Shown: positions 27,968-36,673 of the stretch, one piece after another
Numbering within the stretch: position 1 is the stretch's first letter
How the letters are laid out: every line of letters begins with the position of its first letter
Assembly (NCBI GenBank): GCA_024682395.1
Contig: JAIKZH010000055.1
Coordinates: 1 to 64,000, forward strand
Length of the DNA stretch: 64,000 nt
Source of the DNA: Bacteroidaceae bacterium
GTDB taxonomy: Bacteria > Bacteroidota > Bacteroidia > Bacteroidales > Bacteroidaceae
Direction of reading: 5' to 3'
Position numbers and translations under genes: made by a program
The notes under the pieces: model-generated
What the model was told of the DNA's origin: nothing
The model's database searches: none
What the model saw: only the letters and a program-made list of their open reading frames with translations

Positions 27968-28495
27968 TTATAGTTTTAATAATCGTTTCACTTCCTCTAC
28001 ATAGTCCTCTATCTGGGCTTCTGTGTGAATTGTATCTATATGAAGAATATGATTTGCCTGAAGATAGTATTTCTCTCGTTTATTCAGGTTTTCCTCAATA
28101 TACACCTTTAATTCTTCGTCTGATTTTCCTTCAAGTAACGGACGTGTAGTATGACTTAAATGTATATGGTCAATAAGAGTTGAGACACTTGCTTTAAGAT
28201 ATATTGTTTGGGCATGAGTGTTCATTATTTCCATATTGTCGAAAAAGCATGGAGTACCTCCTCCCACAGCGATGACGGCATCTTCAAAACCCACGACTTC
28301 CTGCAACATGCTATGTTCAATCTGTCGGAATCCGTCTTCTCCGCGTTCAGCAAATATCTCTGGGATGCTTTTATGGAAACGCGATTCAATATACCAGTCA
28401 AGGTCATAAAACTCGCAATTCAAGTTGCTGGCAAGTAATTTACCTATGGTTGTCTTACCTGCCCCCATATAACCTATTAGAATAATCGACTTCAT
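27968..28495 (-). CDS. aroK: Shikimate kinase
   Basis: 175 residues. Adds phosphate to shikimate in the aromatic amino acid pathway. P-loop GYMGAGKTT at about 8-16, shikimate-binding FYDLDWYIESRF, RGEDGFRQIE and the VGGGTPCF loop are all present. It begins 12 bases after the topA stop and is probably co-transcribed with topA and argB. Confidence 0.95.
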   Translation of the reverse strand: MKSIILIGYMGAGKTTIGKLLASNLNCEFYDLDWYIESRFHKSIPEIFAERGEDGFRQIEHSMLQEVVGFEDAVIAVGGGTPCFFDNMEIMNTHAQTIYLKASVSTLIDHIHLSHTTRPLLEGKSDEELKVYIEENLNKREKYYLQANHILHIDTIHTEAQIEDYVEEVKRLLKL

Positions 28496-28507
28496 ATACT
28501 TCTATTT

Positions 28508-30838
28508 CTATGCACCTTTCTTTTTCTTTGCAGCTTTGTCTCCTTGTGCTTGAATTATGTCAAGACATTGTTGTGCTGTCAGTTTCAATGGATCGCCTGC
28601 ATTCTTAGGAAGTTTATAGTTACTTCCTTTATAGAAGATATAAGCTCCGTATCGACCATTACGCACCTCAAGTTCTGGTTCTTCATCAAATGCCTTAAGG
28701 TGTTTTCTTTCTTCTGCCTGACGTTTTTGATTGATAAGTGAGATTGCTGCATCCAGAGTCATCTCAAGCGGTTCGATATCACTTGGTATGCTTGTATATT
28801 TTCCGTCGTGAAGAATATATGGGCCAAATCGACCTGTTCCTATGCTTATTGTCTTGCCTTCAAATTCGCCTAACACTCTTGGCAACTTAAACAGCGCAAG
28901 TGCTTCTTCCAATGTAATGCTTTGAATGCTCTGTCCTTTATTAAGTTGTGCGAAACGAGGTTTTTCTTCATCATTAGCCGAACCCATCTGAACCACAGGG
29001 CCATATCTTCCGATTTTCACAGACACGCACTTACCTGTAGCTGGATCCTCGCCAAGAATTCGTTCTCCGACCTTATGTTCAGTCTTATCGTTCATGGTCT
29101 TGTCGATCATTGGTTCGAAGTCGGAATAGAAATGTCTTATCACCTTTTTCCAATCAACTGCACCTTCGGCGATCTCATCGAAATCCTTTTCTACATTTGC
29201 TGTGAAGTTATAATCCATGATTTCAGGGAAATACTGCATAAGGAAGTCGTTTACAACCGTACCGATATCTGTTGGGAGCAATTTTGCTTTTTCATTGCCC
29301 ACCACTTCAGTCTTAGTTGATTTTGTGATTTTTCCTTTGCTAAACTTCAATATATCGTATGAACGCTTCACTCCCACTTTATTACCTTTTTCAACATATT
29401 CGCGTTGTTGGATAGTTGAAATGATTGGAGCATATGTTGAAGGGCGTCCGATACCAAGTTCTTCGAGTTTTTTCACCAAACTGGCTTCGGTATATCTCAA
29501 TGGAGACTGTGTAAAACGCTGTGTAGCACGAATCTCTTCCACTTCCAATGTTTGACCTTCAACAACAGCAGGCAATATTCTGCCTTCGCCGTCAGCGTCA
29601 TTTTCATATTCATTATCGAATGATTCTTTATACAGACGCAAGAATCCATCAAAAGTGATTACTTCACCAGTTGCAACAAATTCAGCCTCTTCTCCACTGA
29701 TTTTTATTTTTACAACAGTTTTCTCTGTTTCGGCATCTGCCATCTGAGAAGCCAACGTACGTTTCCATATCAGTTCGTACAAGCGTTTTTCTTGTTGGGT
29801 TCCTGAAATCTCATGATTCTCTACATATGTAGGGCGAATTGCTTCGTGGGCTTCTTGAGCACCTTTCGAACTTGTTTGATATTTTCGGATTTTAACGTAA
29901 CGTTCGCCAAAGTTCTCCAAAATTGCTTTGTGACTGGCATTTATACACAAAGACGATAGGTTCACAGAGTCGGTACGCATATATGTGATAAGTCCTGATT
30001 CATATAATCGTTGGGCTATCATCATTGTTTGTGAAACCGTGAATCCCAATTTACGAGCAGCCTCTTGTTGAAGAGTTGATGTTGTAAATGGAGGAACCGG
30101 CGACTTCTTCATTGGTTTCTTTGTAATATCAGAAATAGTGAATGTCTTGTCGTTGAGAGATTCTAAAAATGCACGAGCCTCTTCTTGAGTCTTGAAACGC
30201 TGGTTCAGGTCGGCACGTAATTCATGAGTCTGCTCACCTTCTTTTATTGTGAATACAGCATCTACCTTATACGCACTTTCAGCCTTAAATTTCTCGATTT
30301 CACGTTCTCTCTCCACAATCAAGCGTACTGACACAGACTGCACACGTCCAGCAGACAATGATGGTTTTAGTTTTTTCCACAACACTGGTGAAAGTTTAAA
30401 ACCTACAATTCTGTCGAGAACACGACGAGCCTGTTGAGCATTCACAAGATTAATATCTATCGTACGTGGATGTTCTATAGCCTCGAGAATGGCATTTTTG
30501 GTAATTTCATGAAAAACTATACGTTTTGTTTCTTTTAAATCAAGATTCAAGACTTGTGCCAGATGCCATGAAATTGCTTCTCCTTCGCGGTCCTCATCGG
30601 ATGCAAGCCATACTGTGTCTGCCTGTTCTGCGCTGGTTTTAAGAGATTTTACGAGCTTTTCTTTATCTTCTGGTATTTCATATTCGGGTGTCAAATCATC
30701 AAGGTTCACACCGAAATCCTTCTTTTTTAAATCACGGATATGACCATAACTGGACATCACCTTAAAATCCTTACCTAAGAATTTCTCCAACGTCTTTGCT
30801 TTTGCAGGAGACTCTACAATCACTAAATTCTTTTGCAT
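28508..30838 (-). CDS. topA: DNA topoisomerase I
   Basis: 776 residues. Relaxes negative supercoils by single-strand cutting. Toprim motifs IVESPAKAKT and ASDEDREGEAISWH are present, and the cutting tyrosine lies in LITYMRTDS (about 283). The C-terminus carries repeats (GRYGPVVQMG, GRFGPYILHDGKYT, GRYGAYIFYKG) instead of zinc fingers, as usual in Bacteroidetes, and ends in a lysine-rich tail. Confidence 0.97.
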   Translation of the reverse strand: MQKNLVIVESPAKAKTLEKFLGKDFKVMSSYGHIRDLKKKDFGVNLDDLTPEYEIPEDKEKLVKSLKTSAEQADTVWLASDEDREGEAISWHLAQVLNLDLKETKRIVFHEITKNAILEAIEHPRTIDINLVNAQQARRVLDRIVGFKLSPVLWKKLKPSLSAGRVQSVSVRLIVEREREIEKFKAESAYKVDAVFTIKEGEQTHELRADLNQRFKTQEEARAFLESLNDKTFTISDITKKPMKKSPVPPFTTSTLQQEAARKLGFTVSQTMMIAQRLYESGLITYMRTDSVNLSSLCINASHKAILENFGERYVKIRKYQTSSKGAQEAHEAIRPTYVENHEISGTQQEKRLYELIWKRTLASQMADAETEKTVVKIKISGEEAEFVATGEVITFDGFLRLYKESFDNEYENDADGEGRILPAVVEGQTLEVEEIRATQRFTQSPLRYTEASLVKKLEELGIGRPSTYAPIISTIQQREYVEKGNKVGVKRSYDILKFSKGKITKSTKTEVVGNEKAKLLPTDIGTVVNDFLMQYFPEIMDYNFTANVEKDFDEIAEGAVDWKKVIRHFYSDFEPMIDKTMNDKTEHKVGERILGEDPATGKCVSVKIGRYGPVVQMGSANDEEKPRFAQLNKGQSIQSITLEEALALFKLPRVLGEFEGKTISIGTGRFGPYILHDGKYTSIPSDIEPLEMTLDAAISLINQKRQAEERKHLKAFDEEPELEVRNGRYGAYIFYKGSNYKLPKNAGDPLKLTAQQCLDIIQAQGDKAAKKKKGA

Positions 30839-30866
30839 CTTATTTCTGATATTTTATTTCGGTTGG

Positions 30867-30874
30867 CAAAGTTA
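30867..30874 (-). promoter_or_regulatory. Promoter -7 box for topA (TAACTTTG)
   Basis: TAnnTTTG match on the minus strand, 28 bases before the topA ATG. The remainder of the 30839-31285 gap holds only this box and the terminator at 31070-31097; a 70-codon open frame at 31027-31239 has no supporting features. Confidence 0.55.
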
Positions 30875-31069
30875 AAACAAAAAATAGAAACTACAATCCT
30901 TCATTAACAATTATTTATCTAATAAGGTGTAAAACGCCCAATAATAAGGTGATTAATTAAAATATTTAACATAAAAATGGGGATTTTTCATAATTATTAA
31001 AACCTTACAATTACTAACTTTTCTACATGATTTTGAGAATTAAAATCTGGTGCCTGAATAAAATAATTA

Positions 31070-31097
31070 AAAGAGGTATTCTCACGAACGCCTCTTT
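31070..31097 (-). terminator. Terminator of the symporter pair
   Basis: 7-bp stem (31070-31076 with 31091-31097) followed on the minus strand by TTAATTATTTTATT, about 190 bases beyond the second symporter's stop. Confidence 0.5.
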
Positions 31098-31285
31098 CGC
31101 CTCAATAAGTATTAATTTTTTTAAGGTAAAAAGATTGTTTTTAGGATGTTGCAAAGGTAGGGCATTTTACTCGTGTGACAATCAATATTTTTATGTTATA
31201 CAACATATGTTCTCGCACACAGCAGTAAAAGTCAATTAATTGTGCAATAATTTTACTGAATATATTAAACCTTTAGTATATTAAG

Positions 31286-32665
31286 TCAGCTTAATAAGCT
31301 TATTATATCAAGTTGATTAAATATAATAAGTATTATAGCTATTGGGGCAATATAACGTAATATAAAGATTATTACACTCACAAATCGCATCGACAAATTT
31401 CCATGATTTGTAAGCTCTGCCACTACCAATTGTTTCTTCATTTTCCAACCTACAAATATGCTAAAAAACATACCTCCAATAGGCAGGAAGAGGTTTGACA
31501 CCATATTGTCGAGCAGTTCGAATATTGTCATACCAAAGATTGTGAAATTCTTTAGTACTCCAAACGACAAACTACAAAATACTGCTATAACCACACTTAT
31601 AAAAGTAACAAATAGTGATGCCCTACTTCTACGTACTTTATACTCCTCACTTATGTATGTAACAACTATCTCGAGCATTGATATCGTAGAGGTTATTGAG
31701 GCTACTACAAGCAACAAATAAAACACTACTGGGAACAAATATCCCAATAGTGGAATTTCGTCGAATGCTTCATGAAATACATTTGGTAGTGTAACAAATA
31801 ACAACGAAGGACCTATATCTGACGAATTAACATGATGACCCACATGGAACATCGAAGGAAAGATTATAAAACCCGACAATATCGCCACACATGTATCGAG
31901 TAAACCTATTGTAAAGGCTGACTTCACGAGGCGGGTGTTTTCATCAAAATATGAAGCATATGTACATAATGCTCCCAATCCAAGACTAAGAGAGAAAAAC
32001 GACTGTCCCATTGCATTTATAACCGTCTTGTTGGTTATCTTTGAGAAATCGGGCTTTAATAAATATTCTAAACCTTCTCCTGCGCCTGAAAGAGTTACAG
32101 AGCAAACAACAAGAACGAGCAACATAACCAACAGCATTGGCATCATTACCATACTGAATTTTTCGATTCCTTTCCTTATTCCTCTAACAATCACAAAATG
32201 GGTAGCAAGCAGAATCATCACCAGATATATTATTGGTAGTATCGGTTCCGACACAAAACTATTATATACATCTTTGTAATCTTGTGGCGTTCCTCCATCA
32301 AAAGCATTGGTTATGGCAAGATACGAATACTCTATTGTCCAACCTGCAACAACGGAATAATAACTCAATATAAGCAGACCCGAGAACACGCCTAAACGAC
32401 CGACCCACACCCATGGTGTACGAGGAGCCAACTGACGAAAGGCTGCAATAGGATTACTGTATGTATGACGTCCTAAGACAAATTCTGCCAACATCACAGG
32501 TATGCCCACCAACAAAATAAAACATATGTAAATGATTATATATGCTGCGCCACCATTCTGACCTGTTTCAACTGGAAAACGCCATATATTTCCCAATCCT
32601 ACAGCAGCGCCGGCGGTTGCTAATATCACACCAATCTTACTTTTGAATTTATCACGATCTGTCAT
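31286..32665 (-). CDS. Na+-dependent symporter, NSS/SNF family (second copy)
   Basis: 459-residue inner-membrane transporter with about 12 membrane segments. The first segment has the Na+-site signature GVILATAGAAVGLGNIWRFP and is followed by ETGQNGGAAYIIIY; FFSLSLGLGALCTYASYF marks helix 6. Relatives (LeuT, TnaT) import amino acids or amines with Na+. The substrate cannot be read here. 40 bases behind a close paralogue, so a tandem duplication. Confidence 0.93.
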   Translation of the reverse strand: MTDRDKFKSKIGVILATAGAAVGLGNIWRFPVETGQNGGAAYIIIYICFILLVGIPVMLAEFVLGRHTYSNPIAAFRQLAPRTPWVWVGRLGVFSGLLILSYYSVVAGWTIEYSYLAITNAFDGGTPQDYKDVYNSFVSEPILPIIYLVMILLATHFVIVRGIRKGIEKFSMVMMPMLLVMLLVLVVCSVTLSGAGEGLEYLLKPDFSKITNKTVINAMGQSFFSLSLGLGALCTYASYFDENTRLVKSAFTIGLLDTCVAILSGFIIFPSMFHVGHHVNSSDIGPSLLFVTLPNVFHEAFDEIPLLGYLFPVVFYLLLVVASITSTISMLEIVVTYISEEYKVRRSRASLFVTFISVVIAVFCSLSFGVLKNFTIFGMTIFELLDNMVSNLFLPIGGMFFSIFVGWKMKKQLVVAELTNHGNLSMRFVSVIIFILRYIAPIAIILIIFNQLDIISLLS

Positions 32666-32705
32666 ACCTCTGTTATTTATATTAACCTAAATTAATTGCA
32701 TACGA

Positions 32706-34076
32706 TTAAAAAACACCAAAGTTCTTTAGGAAAATCATACCTATAGCTGCTGGTGCAATATACTTAAGCAAGAACACCAACACGTTGAGCATAGGAACCC
32801 GCAAAACACCATCGTTAGTAAGTTCTTCCCTTATGACCTTCTTTTTAAGATACCATCCCACAAATATACTTGCAAGCATACCACTCAATGGTAACAATAT
32901 GTTTGAACTCACAAAATCAAATATACCGAATATGGTCATGTCGCAAATCTTGACATCTGCCAAAGGTCCGAAAGAAAGACAACAGAACACACCAAAAAAC
33001 ATACAGCATGCTGTAACTAATGCAGTGGCTTTCTTACGTCTTATCTTGAATTCCTCACAGACATAGGCGTCCATCACTTCATGCATGGAGATAGTTGATG
33101 TGATGGCTGCTACTATCAACAACAGATAAAACATCACAGAAAATATATATCCTAATGCTGGTACACCATTAAATGCCGATTGGAAGATATTTGGCAAGGT
33201 TATAAATATAAGTGACGGACCGATATCGGATGGTTGCAATTCATAACCTGCATGGAACACTGCGGGGAAGATTATAAAGCCCGACATGATTGCCACAAGA
33301 GTGTCGATTGCACACACATTGAGTGTGGTTTTAACCATATTTAAATCCTTACGGAAATAAGAGGCATATGTACAGAGAATACCCATGCCCAAACTCAACG
33401 AATAGAAGGCCTGACCCATTGCGTTCAGGATTGTACCACCCGAAATCTTCGAGAAATCAGGGCGCAAAAGGAAATCGATTCCCTTAGAAGCTCCGTCGAG
33501 ATTAACCGAACAAATCACAAGGATTATTGTTATAATAAAGAGCATCGGCATCATCATCTTACTGAAACGCTCTATACCCTTATTCACACCATGTACCACC
33601 ACAATATGGGTGATAAGAAACAAAGCTATCATACATACAAGCGGTTGCCATGGATTAGAGGAAAAGGTGTTGAACATCTCCACGTAATCATTTGCTTGTT
33701 TACCTTCGAATGCGTTCGACATGGCTAAAACCATGTATTCGAATGTCCATCCAGCAACCACTACATAATAGCATGTGACTATAAAAACAGCCAACACACT
33801 TAGGCGTCCCACCCATTTCCACTGTGTGGACGGAGCAAGTTTATGATATGCACCAACTGCATTACTATGTGAACGACGTCCGATAATAAACTCTGCAAGC
33901 ATAATCGGGATTCCCAACATGATTATACATAGCACGTAAATGATTATATAAGCTGCACCACCGTGCTGACCAGTCTCAATTGGGAAACGCCATATATTAC
34001 CGAGTCCTACAGCCGAACCTGCTGCAGCAAGTACCGTTCCCAGTTTTGAACCAAAATTTTCTCTTTCGTCTGCCAT
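32706..34076 (-). CDS. Na+-dependent symporter, NSS/SNF family (first copy)
   Basis: 456 residues, same layout as its neighbour: GTVLAAAGSAVGLGNIWRFP, ETGQHGGAAYIIIYV and AFYSLSLGMGILCTYASYF. The two proteins are alike through most of their length and differ mainly in loops. The promoter box at 34121-34128 lies directly upstream and probably drives both genes. Confidence 0.93.
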   Translation of the reverse strand: MADERENFGSKLGTVLAAAGSAVGLGNIWRFPIETGQHGGAAYIIIYVLCIIMLGIPIMLAEFIIGRRSHSNAVGAYHKLAPSTQWKWVGRLSVLAVFIVTCYYVVVAGWTFEYMVLAMSNAFEGKQANDYVEMFNTFSSNPWQPLVCMIALFLITHIVVVHGVNKGIERFSKMMMPMLFIITIILVICSVNLDGASKGIDFLLRPDFSKISGGTILNAMGQAFYSLSLGMGILCTYASYFRKDLNMVKTTLNVCAIDTLVAIMSGFIIFPAVFHAGYELQPSDIGPSLIFITLPNIFQSAFNGVPALGYIFSVMFYLLLIVAAITSTISMHEVMDAYVCEEFKIRRKKATALVTACCMFFGVFCCLSFGPLADVKICDMTIFGIFDFVSSNILLPLSGMLASIFVGWYLKKKVIREELTNDGVLRVPMLNVLVFLLKYIAPAAIGMIFLKNFGVF

Positions 34077-34120
34077 TCTGAAATATTATTAATTAATCAT
34101 ATTATTTAATAAATCCGATG

Positions 34121-34128
34121 CAAAAATA
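34121..34128 (-). promoter_or_regulatory. Promoter -7 box for the symporter pair (TATTTTTG)
   Basis: Minus-strand TAnnTTTG match 45 bases before the symporter ATG. It lies back-to-back with the plus-strand box at 34142, so the two divergent promoters share about 30 bases. Confidence 0.5.
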
Positions 34129-34141
34129 CAAAAAAAATATA

Positions 34142-34149
34142 TAATTTTG
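34142..34149 (+). promoter_or_regulatory. Promoter -7 box for VanZ-like gene (TAATTTTG)
   Basis: TAnnTTTG match 25 bases before the ATG at 34174. It overlaps the upstream TTG of the longer open frame, which argues for the downstream start. Confidence 0.55.
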
Positions 34150-34173
34150 CGCCACAAACAAAATAAGGTAAAG

Positions 34174-34560
34174 ATGAATTTCTTCAAACGATATTTTTTC
34201 ACGACAATTTGCACAATTGCAATTCTTATACTTTCATTGTTTCCAACACAAGATTTTCCTCCTTTGGAAGATGTTCCATTAACTGACAAATGGGCTCATT
34301 GCTTGATGTACACTGGCTTAATGTTATGTGTATGGTTTGACTGGATACAAAAAAAACTGCGCCCTTCATTCAAGCACAGTTTTATTTCTATATTTTATTG
34401 TGTTGTATTAGGTGGCATAATCGAACTAATACAACCGTTCTTCTCTCGTTCAAAAGATATTCTCGACTTTTACGCTAATTGTATAGGAGTAATTATCGGA
34501 TATCTTTTAGGATATGCTATCAAGCGTTATTCTTCCAAAGTTTGTAAGGGCAGCCTGTAA
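34174..34560 (+). CDS. VanZ-like membrane protein
   Basis: 128 residues with four hydrophobic segments. LPLTDKWAHCLMYTGLMLCV-like text (LTDKWAHCLMY) and GGIIELIQPFFSRSKDILDF are the VanZ signature: the acidic residues and WAH/ELIQ groups are conserved. Named for a teicoplanin-resistance protein, but in most bacteria the role is unknown. The last 41 bases overlap, on the opposite strand, the end of the CYTH gene. Confidence 0.85.
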   Translation: MNFFKRYFFTTICTIAILILSLFPTQDFPPLEDVPLTDKWAHCLMYTGLMLCVWFDWIQKKLRPSFKHSFISIFYCVVLGGIIELIQPFFSRSKDILDFYANCIGVIIGYLLGYAIKRYSSKVCKGSL

Positions 34561-35008
34561 GATAGGAATTATAATATCGTTTATCTCCCGTAACTTCTTC
34601 GCCTAAGAAATCAGGACGAAGATATTCCTCGTCTTCGCTATTGAGTTCTATTTCGGCTACCACCAGTCCTTCGTTCTCTCCGAAAAACTCATCCACCTCA
34701 ACCACATGCTTACCATTCTTTACGAGCCATCGGTCTTTCACGATTGTGCCTGGCAAACAAATGTTCATGAGATTTCTTGCATCTTCAAGACTGATTTCTT
34801 TCTCAAACTCATAACGTGTCAGTCCTCCAAGTCCTGACGGACCTTTGATGGTAAGGTACCCTTTGTCGTCACGAATGCGCACTCTTACAGTGCGGGAATT
34901 GCCCGATGCTATATATCCTTGTTCTATATGAGTCTTATTATATGCCAAATGCTTAAACTCTCCTTTTACAAGGAATTTACGTTCTATCTCATAGATACCA
35001 CTTTTCAT
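34520..35008 (-). CDS. CYTH-domain protein (triphosphatase type)
   Basis: 162 residues. The N-terminal EIERKFLV is the ExExK metal/triphosphate motif of the CYTH fold, followed by the basic strands RTVRVRIRDDKGYLTIKG and the acidic VVEVDEFFGENEGLVVAEIE, all expected. Members hydrolyse inorganic triphosphate or nucleotide polyphosphates. 12 bases after the prfB stop, so probably on the prfB transcript. Overlaps the VanZ-like gene tail to tail. Confidence 0.88.
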   Translation of the reverse strand: MKSGIYEIERKFLVKGEFKHLAYNKTHIEQGYIASGNSRTVRVRIRDDKGYLTIKGPSGLGGLTRYEFEKEISLEDARNLMNICLPGTIVKDRWLVKNGKHVVEVDEFFGENEGLVVAEIELNSEDEEYLRPDFLGEEVTGDKRYYNSYLTGCPYKLWKNNA

Positions 35009-35020
35009 AGCCTAAAATCA

Positions 35021-36130
35021 TTAAGAATTAGGGAATTCCATAAGATAAGCCTTAATAAAGCCATCGATTTTACCATCCATAACACCAGTTACATCTGATG
35101 TTTGGTAGTTGGTTCTGTGGTCTTTAACACGACGGTCGTCAAATACATAACTACGTATCTGACTTCCCCATTCTATCTTCTTCTTTCCTGCCTCTATCTT
35201 CTGTTGTTCAGCCATTCGCTTCTGAAGAGCACGATTATATAATTGTGAACGCAACAAACGCATAGCATTCTCGCGGTTCTCAAGCTGCTTTCGGCTTTCT
35301 GTGTTCTCTATCAATATTTCTTCTTCCTCACCTGTGTCAGGATCTACATACTGATAACGCAAACGAACACCAGTCTCCACCTTATTTACGTTCTGACCAC
35401 CTGCACCTCCTGAACGGAACAAGTCCCATGATATCTTACTTTTATCAATAACCACTTCAATACTGTCATCAACAAGAGGTGACACAAACACACTGGCAAA
35501 CGAAGTCATACGTTTTCCTTGAGCATTATATGGTGAGACACGTACAAGACGATGCACTCCGTTTTCGCTTTTCAAGTATCCAAATGCAGAGTCGCCTTCT
35601 ATCTCCATGGTTACAGTCTTTATTCCGGCTTCATCACCATCTTGATAGTTGCTTATCGTAACTTTATATTTATGAGCCTCAGCCCATCTCTGATACATTC
35701 TCATCAACATAGAAGCCCAGTCCTGACTTTCTGTACCACCAGCACCCGAATTGATTTTCAGAACGCAGTCCATACCATCGGCCTCATTACGCAACATGTT
35801 ACGCAACTCCAAATCCTCAGCCATCTCCACAGCATGTTGGTATGCTTCATCCACTTCGGCTTCAGTGACCATTTCTTCTTTGTAGAAATCAAAAGCCAGT
35901 TCCACCTCATCTGTAGCTCGTTTTACGTCAGTGTAACCATTTATCCATTTCTGAAGGTCTTTTACCTTCTTCATCTGAAGTTCGGCTTCTTTCTGATTAT
36001 CCCAAAAACCAGGAGCCTGAGTACGAAGTTCTTCTTCTTCCAGTTCTACTTTCTTTTCATCTATAGCAAGATAGCGGTCTAAAGCTTCTACACGTTCTTT
36101 TAAATCCTTGAGTTGTTCTATTGTTATCAT
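35021..36130 (-). CDS. prfB: Peptide chain release factor 2
   Basis: 369 residues from the ATG at 36128-36130; an ATG 21 bases upstream falls on the promoter box and is unlikely. Recognises UGA/UAA and triggers peptide release. The GGQ loop is SGGAGGQNVNKVETG; the codon-reading tripeptide position reads SPY (RVSPYNAQGKR) instead of the common SPF. The programmed +1 frameshift found in many prfB genes is absent: at that place the sequence reads TAT CTT GCT in frame, with no UGA. Confidence 0.95.
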   Translation of the reverse strand: MITIEQLKDLKERVEALDRYLAIDEKKVELEEEELRTQAPGFWDNQKEAELQMKKVKDLQKWINGYTDVKRATDEVELAFDFYKEEMVTEAEVDEAYQHAVEMAEDLELRNMLRNEADGMDCVLKINSGAGGTESQDWASMLMRMYQRWAEAHKYKVTISNYQDGDEAGIKTVTMEIEGDSAFGYLKSENGVHRLVRVSPYNAQGKRMTSFASVFVSPLVDDSIEVVIDKSKISWDLFRSGGAGGQNVNKVETGVRLRYQYVDPDTGEEEEILIENTESRKQLENRENAMRLLRSQLYNRALQKRMAEQQKIEAGKKKIEWGSQIRSYVFDDRRVKDHRTNYQTSDVTGVMDGKIDGFIKAYLMEFPNS

Positions 36131-36148
36131 GACGTTTATATTTGGATG

Positions 36149-36156
36149 CAAAGATA
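36149..36156 (-). promoter_or_regulatory. Promoter -7 box for prfB (TATCTTTG)
   Basis: Minus-strand TAnnTTTG match 19 bases before the chosen prfB ATG; it overlaps the alternative upstream ATG and so supports the shorter start. Confidence 0.55.
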
Positions 36157-36199
36157 ATCAATAAATCTTAATAAATTATCAATCACCTTAGATTTAGCC

Positions 36200-36228
36200 T
36201 TTGTTTTCATTATTATTTTCTATCTTTG
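36200..36228 (+). promoter_or_regulatory. Promoter, TTTG and TATCTTTG boxes
   Basis: A -33 TTTG at 36200-36203 and -7 TATCTTTG at 36221-36228, 17 bases apart, 58 bases before the thioesterase ATG. Back-to-back with the prfB promoter. Confidence 0.65.
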
Positions 36229-36286
36229 CACATAAAATGACATCTCCGGCTCAAAGCAAAGAATCAAAATAACAGAACACATACAT

Positions 36287-36673
36287 ATGGAATACATTCA
36301 TGAACTTACGATGAAAGTCCGCGATTACGAATGCGACATTCAAGGAATAGTAAATAACGCCAATTATCAGCATTATCTGGAACATGCACGCCATGAGTAT
36401 CTTCAACAGCGTGGTGTTAGTTTCGCTAAGTTGCATGAAGACGGCATTGACGCCGTGGTTTCCAAGATTACAATGCGATTCAAGATTCCATTGAGAAGCA
36501 ACGACACCTTTATCGTGAAAACTGCCATCAAACGCGAGGGTATCAGATATGTTTTCTATCAAGACATCTTCCGCTGTTCAGACATGAAACTATCGCTCAA
36601 GGCCGAAGTGGATATCGCCTGTATCGTAAATGGAAAATTAACCGACGGCGAAATACTTAAATCATTGTTATGA
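36287..36673 (+). CDS. Acyl-CoA thioesterase, 4-hydroxybenzoyl-CoA type
   Basis: 128 residues, one hotdog fold. The start is EYIHELTMKVRDYECDIQGIVNNANYQHYLEHARHEYL-like, with the conserved D (CDIQGIVNN) that acts in catalysis and the HARHEYL helix. Members cut acyl-CoA or aryl-CoA esters; the true substrate here is unknown. Its stop overlaps the dprA ATG by 4 bases, so the two are co-translated. Confidence 0.88.
   Translation: MEYIHELTMKVRDYECDIQGIVNNANYQHYLEHARHEYLQQRGVSFAKLHEDGIDAVVSKITMRFKIPLRSNDTFIVKTAIKREGIRYVFYQDIFRCSDMKLSLKAEVDIACIVNGKLTDGEILKSLL

Noticed and set aside
31027-31239. 70-codon open frame between topA and the symporters
   Set aside because: It spans the probable terminator hairpin and has no promoter box or family likeness.
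35552-36082. 176-codon open frame opposite prfB
   Set aside because: A shadow of prfB; low-complexity Phe/His-rich translation.
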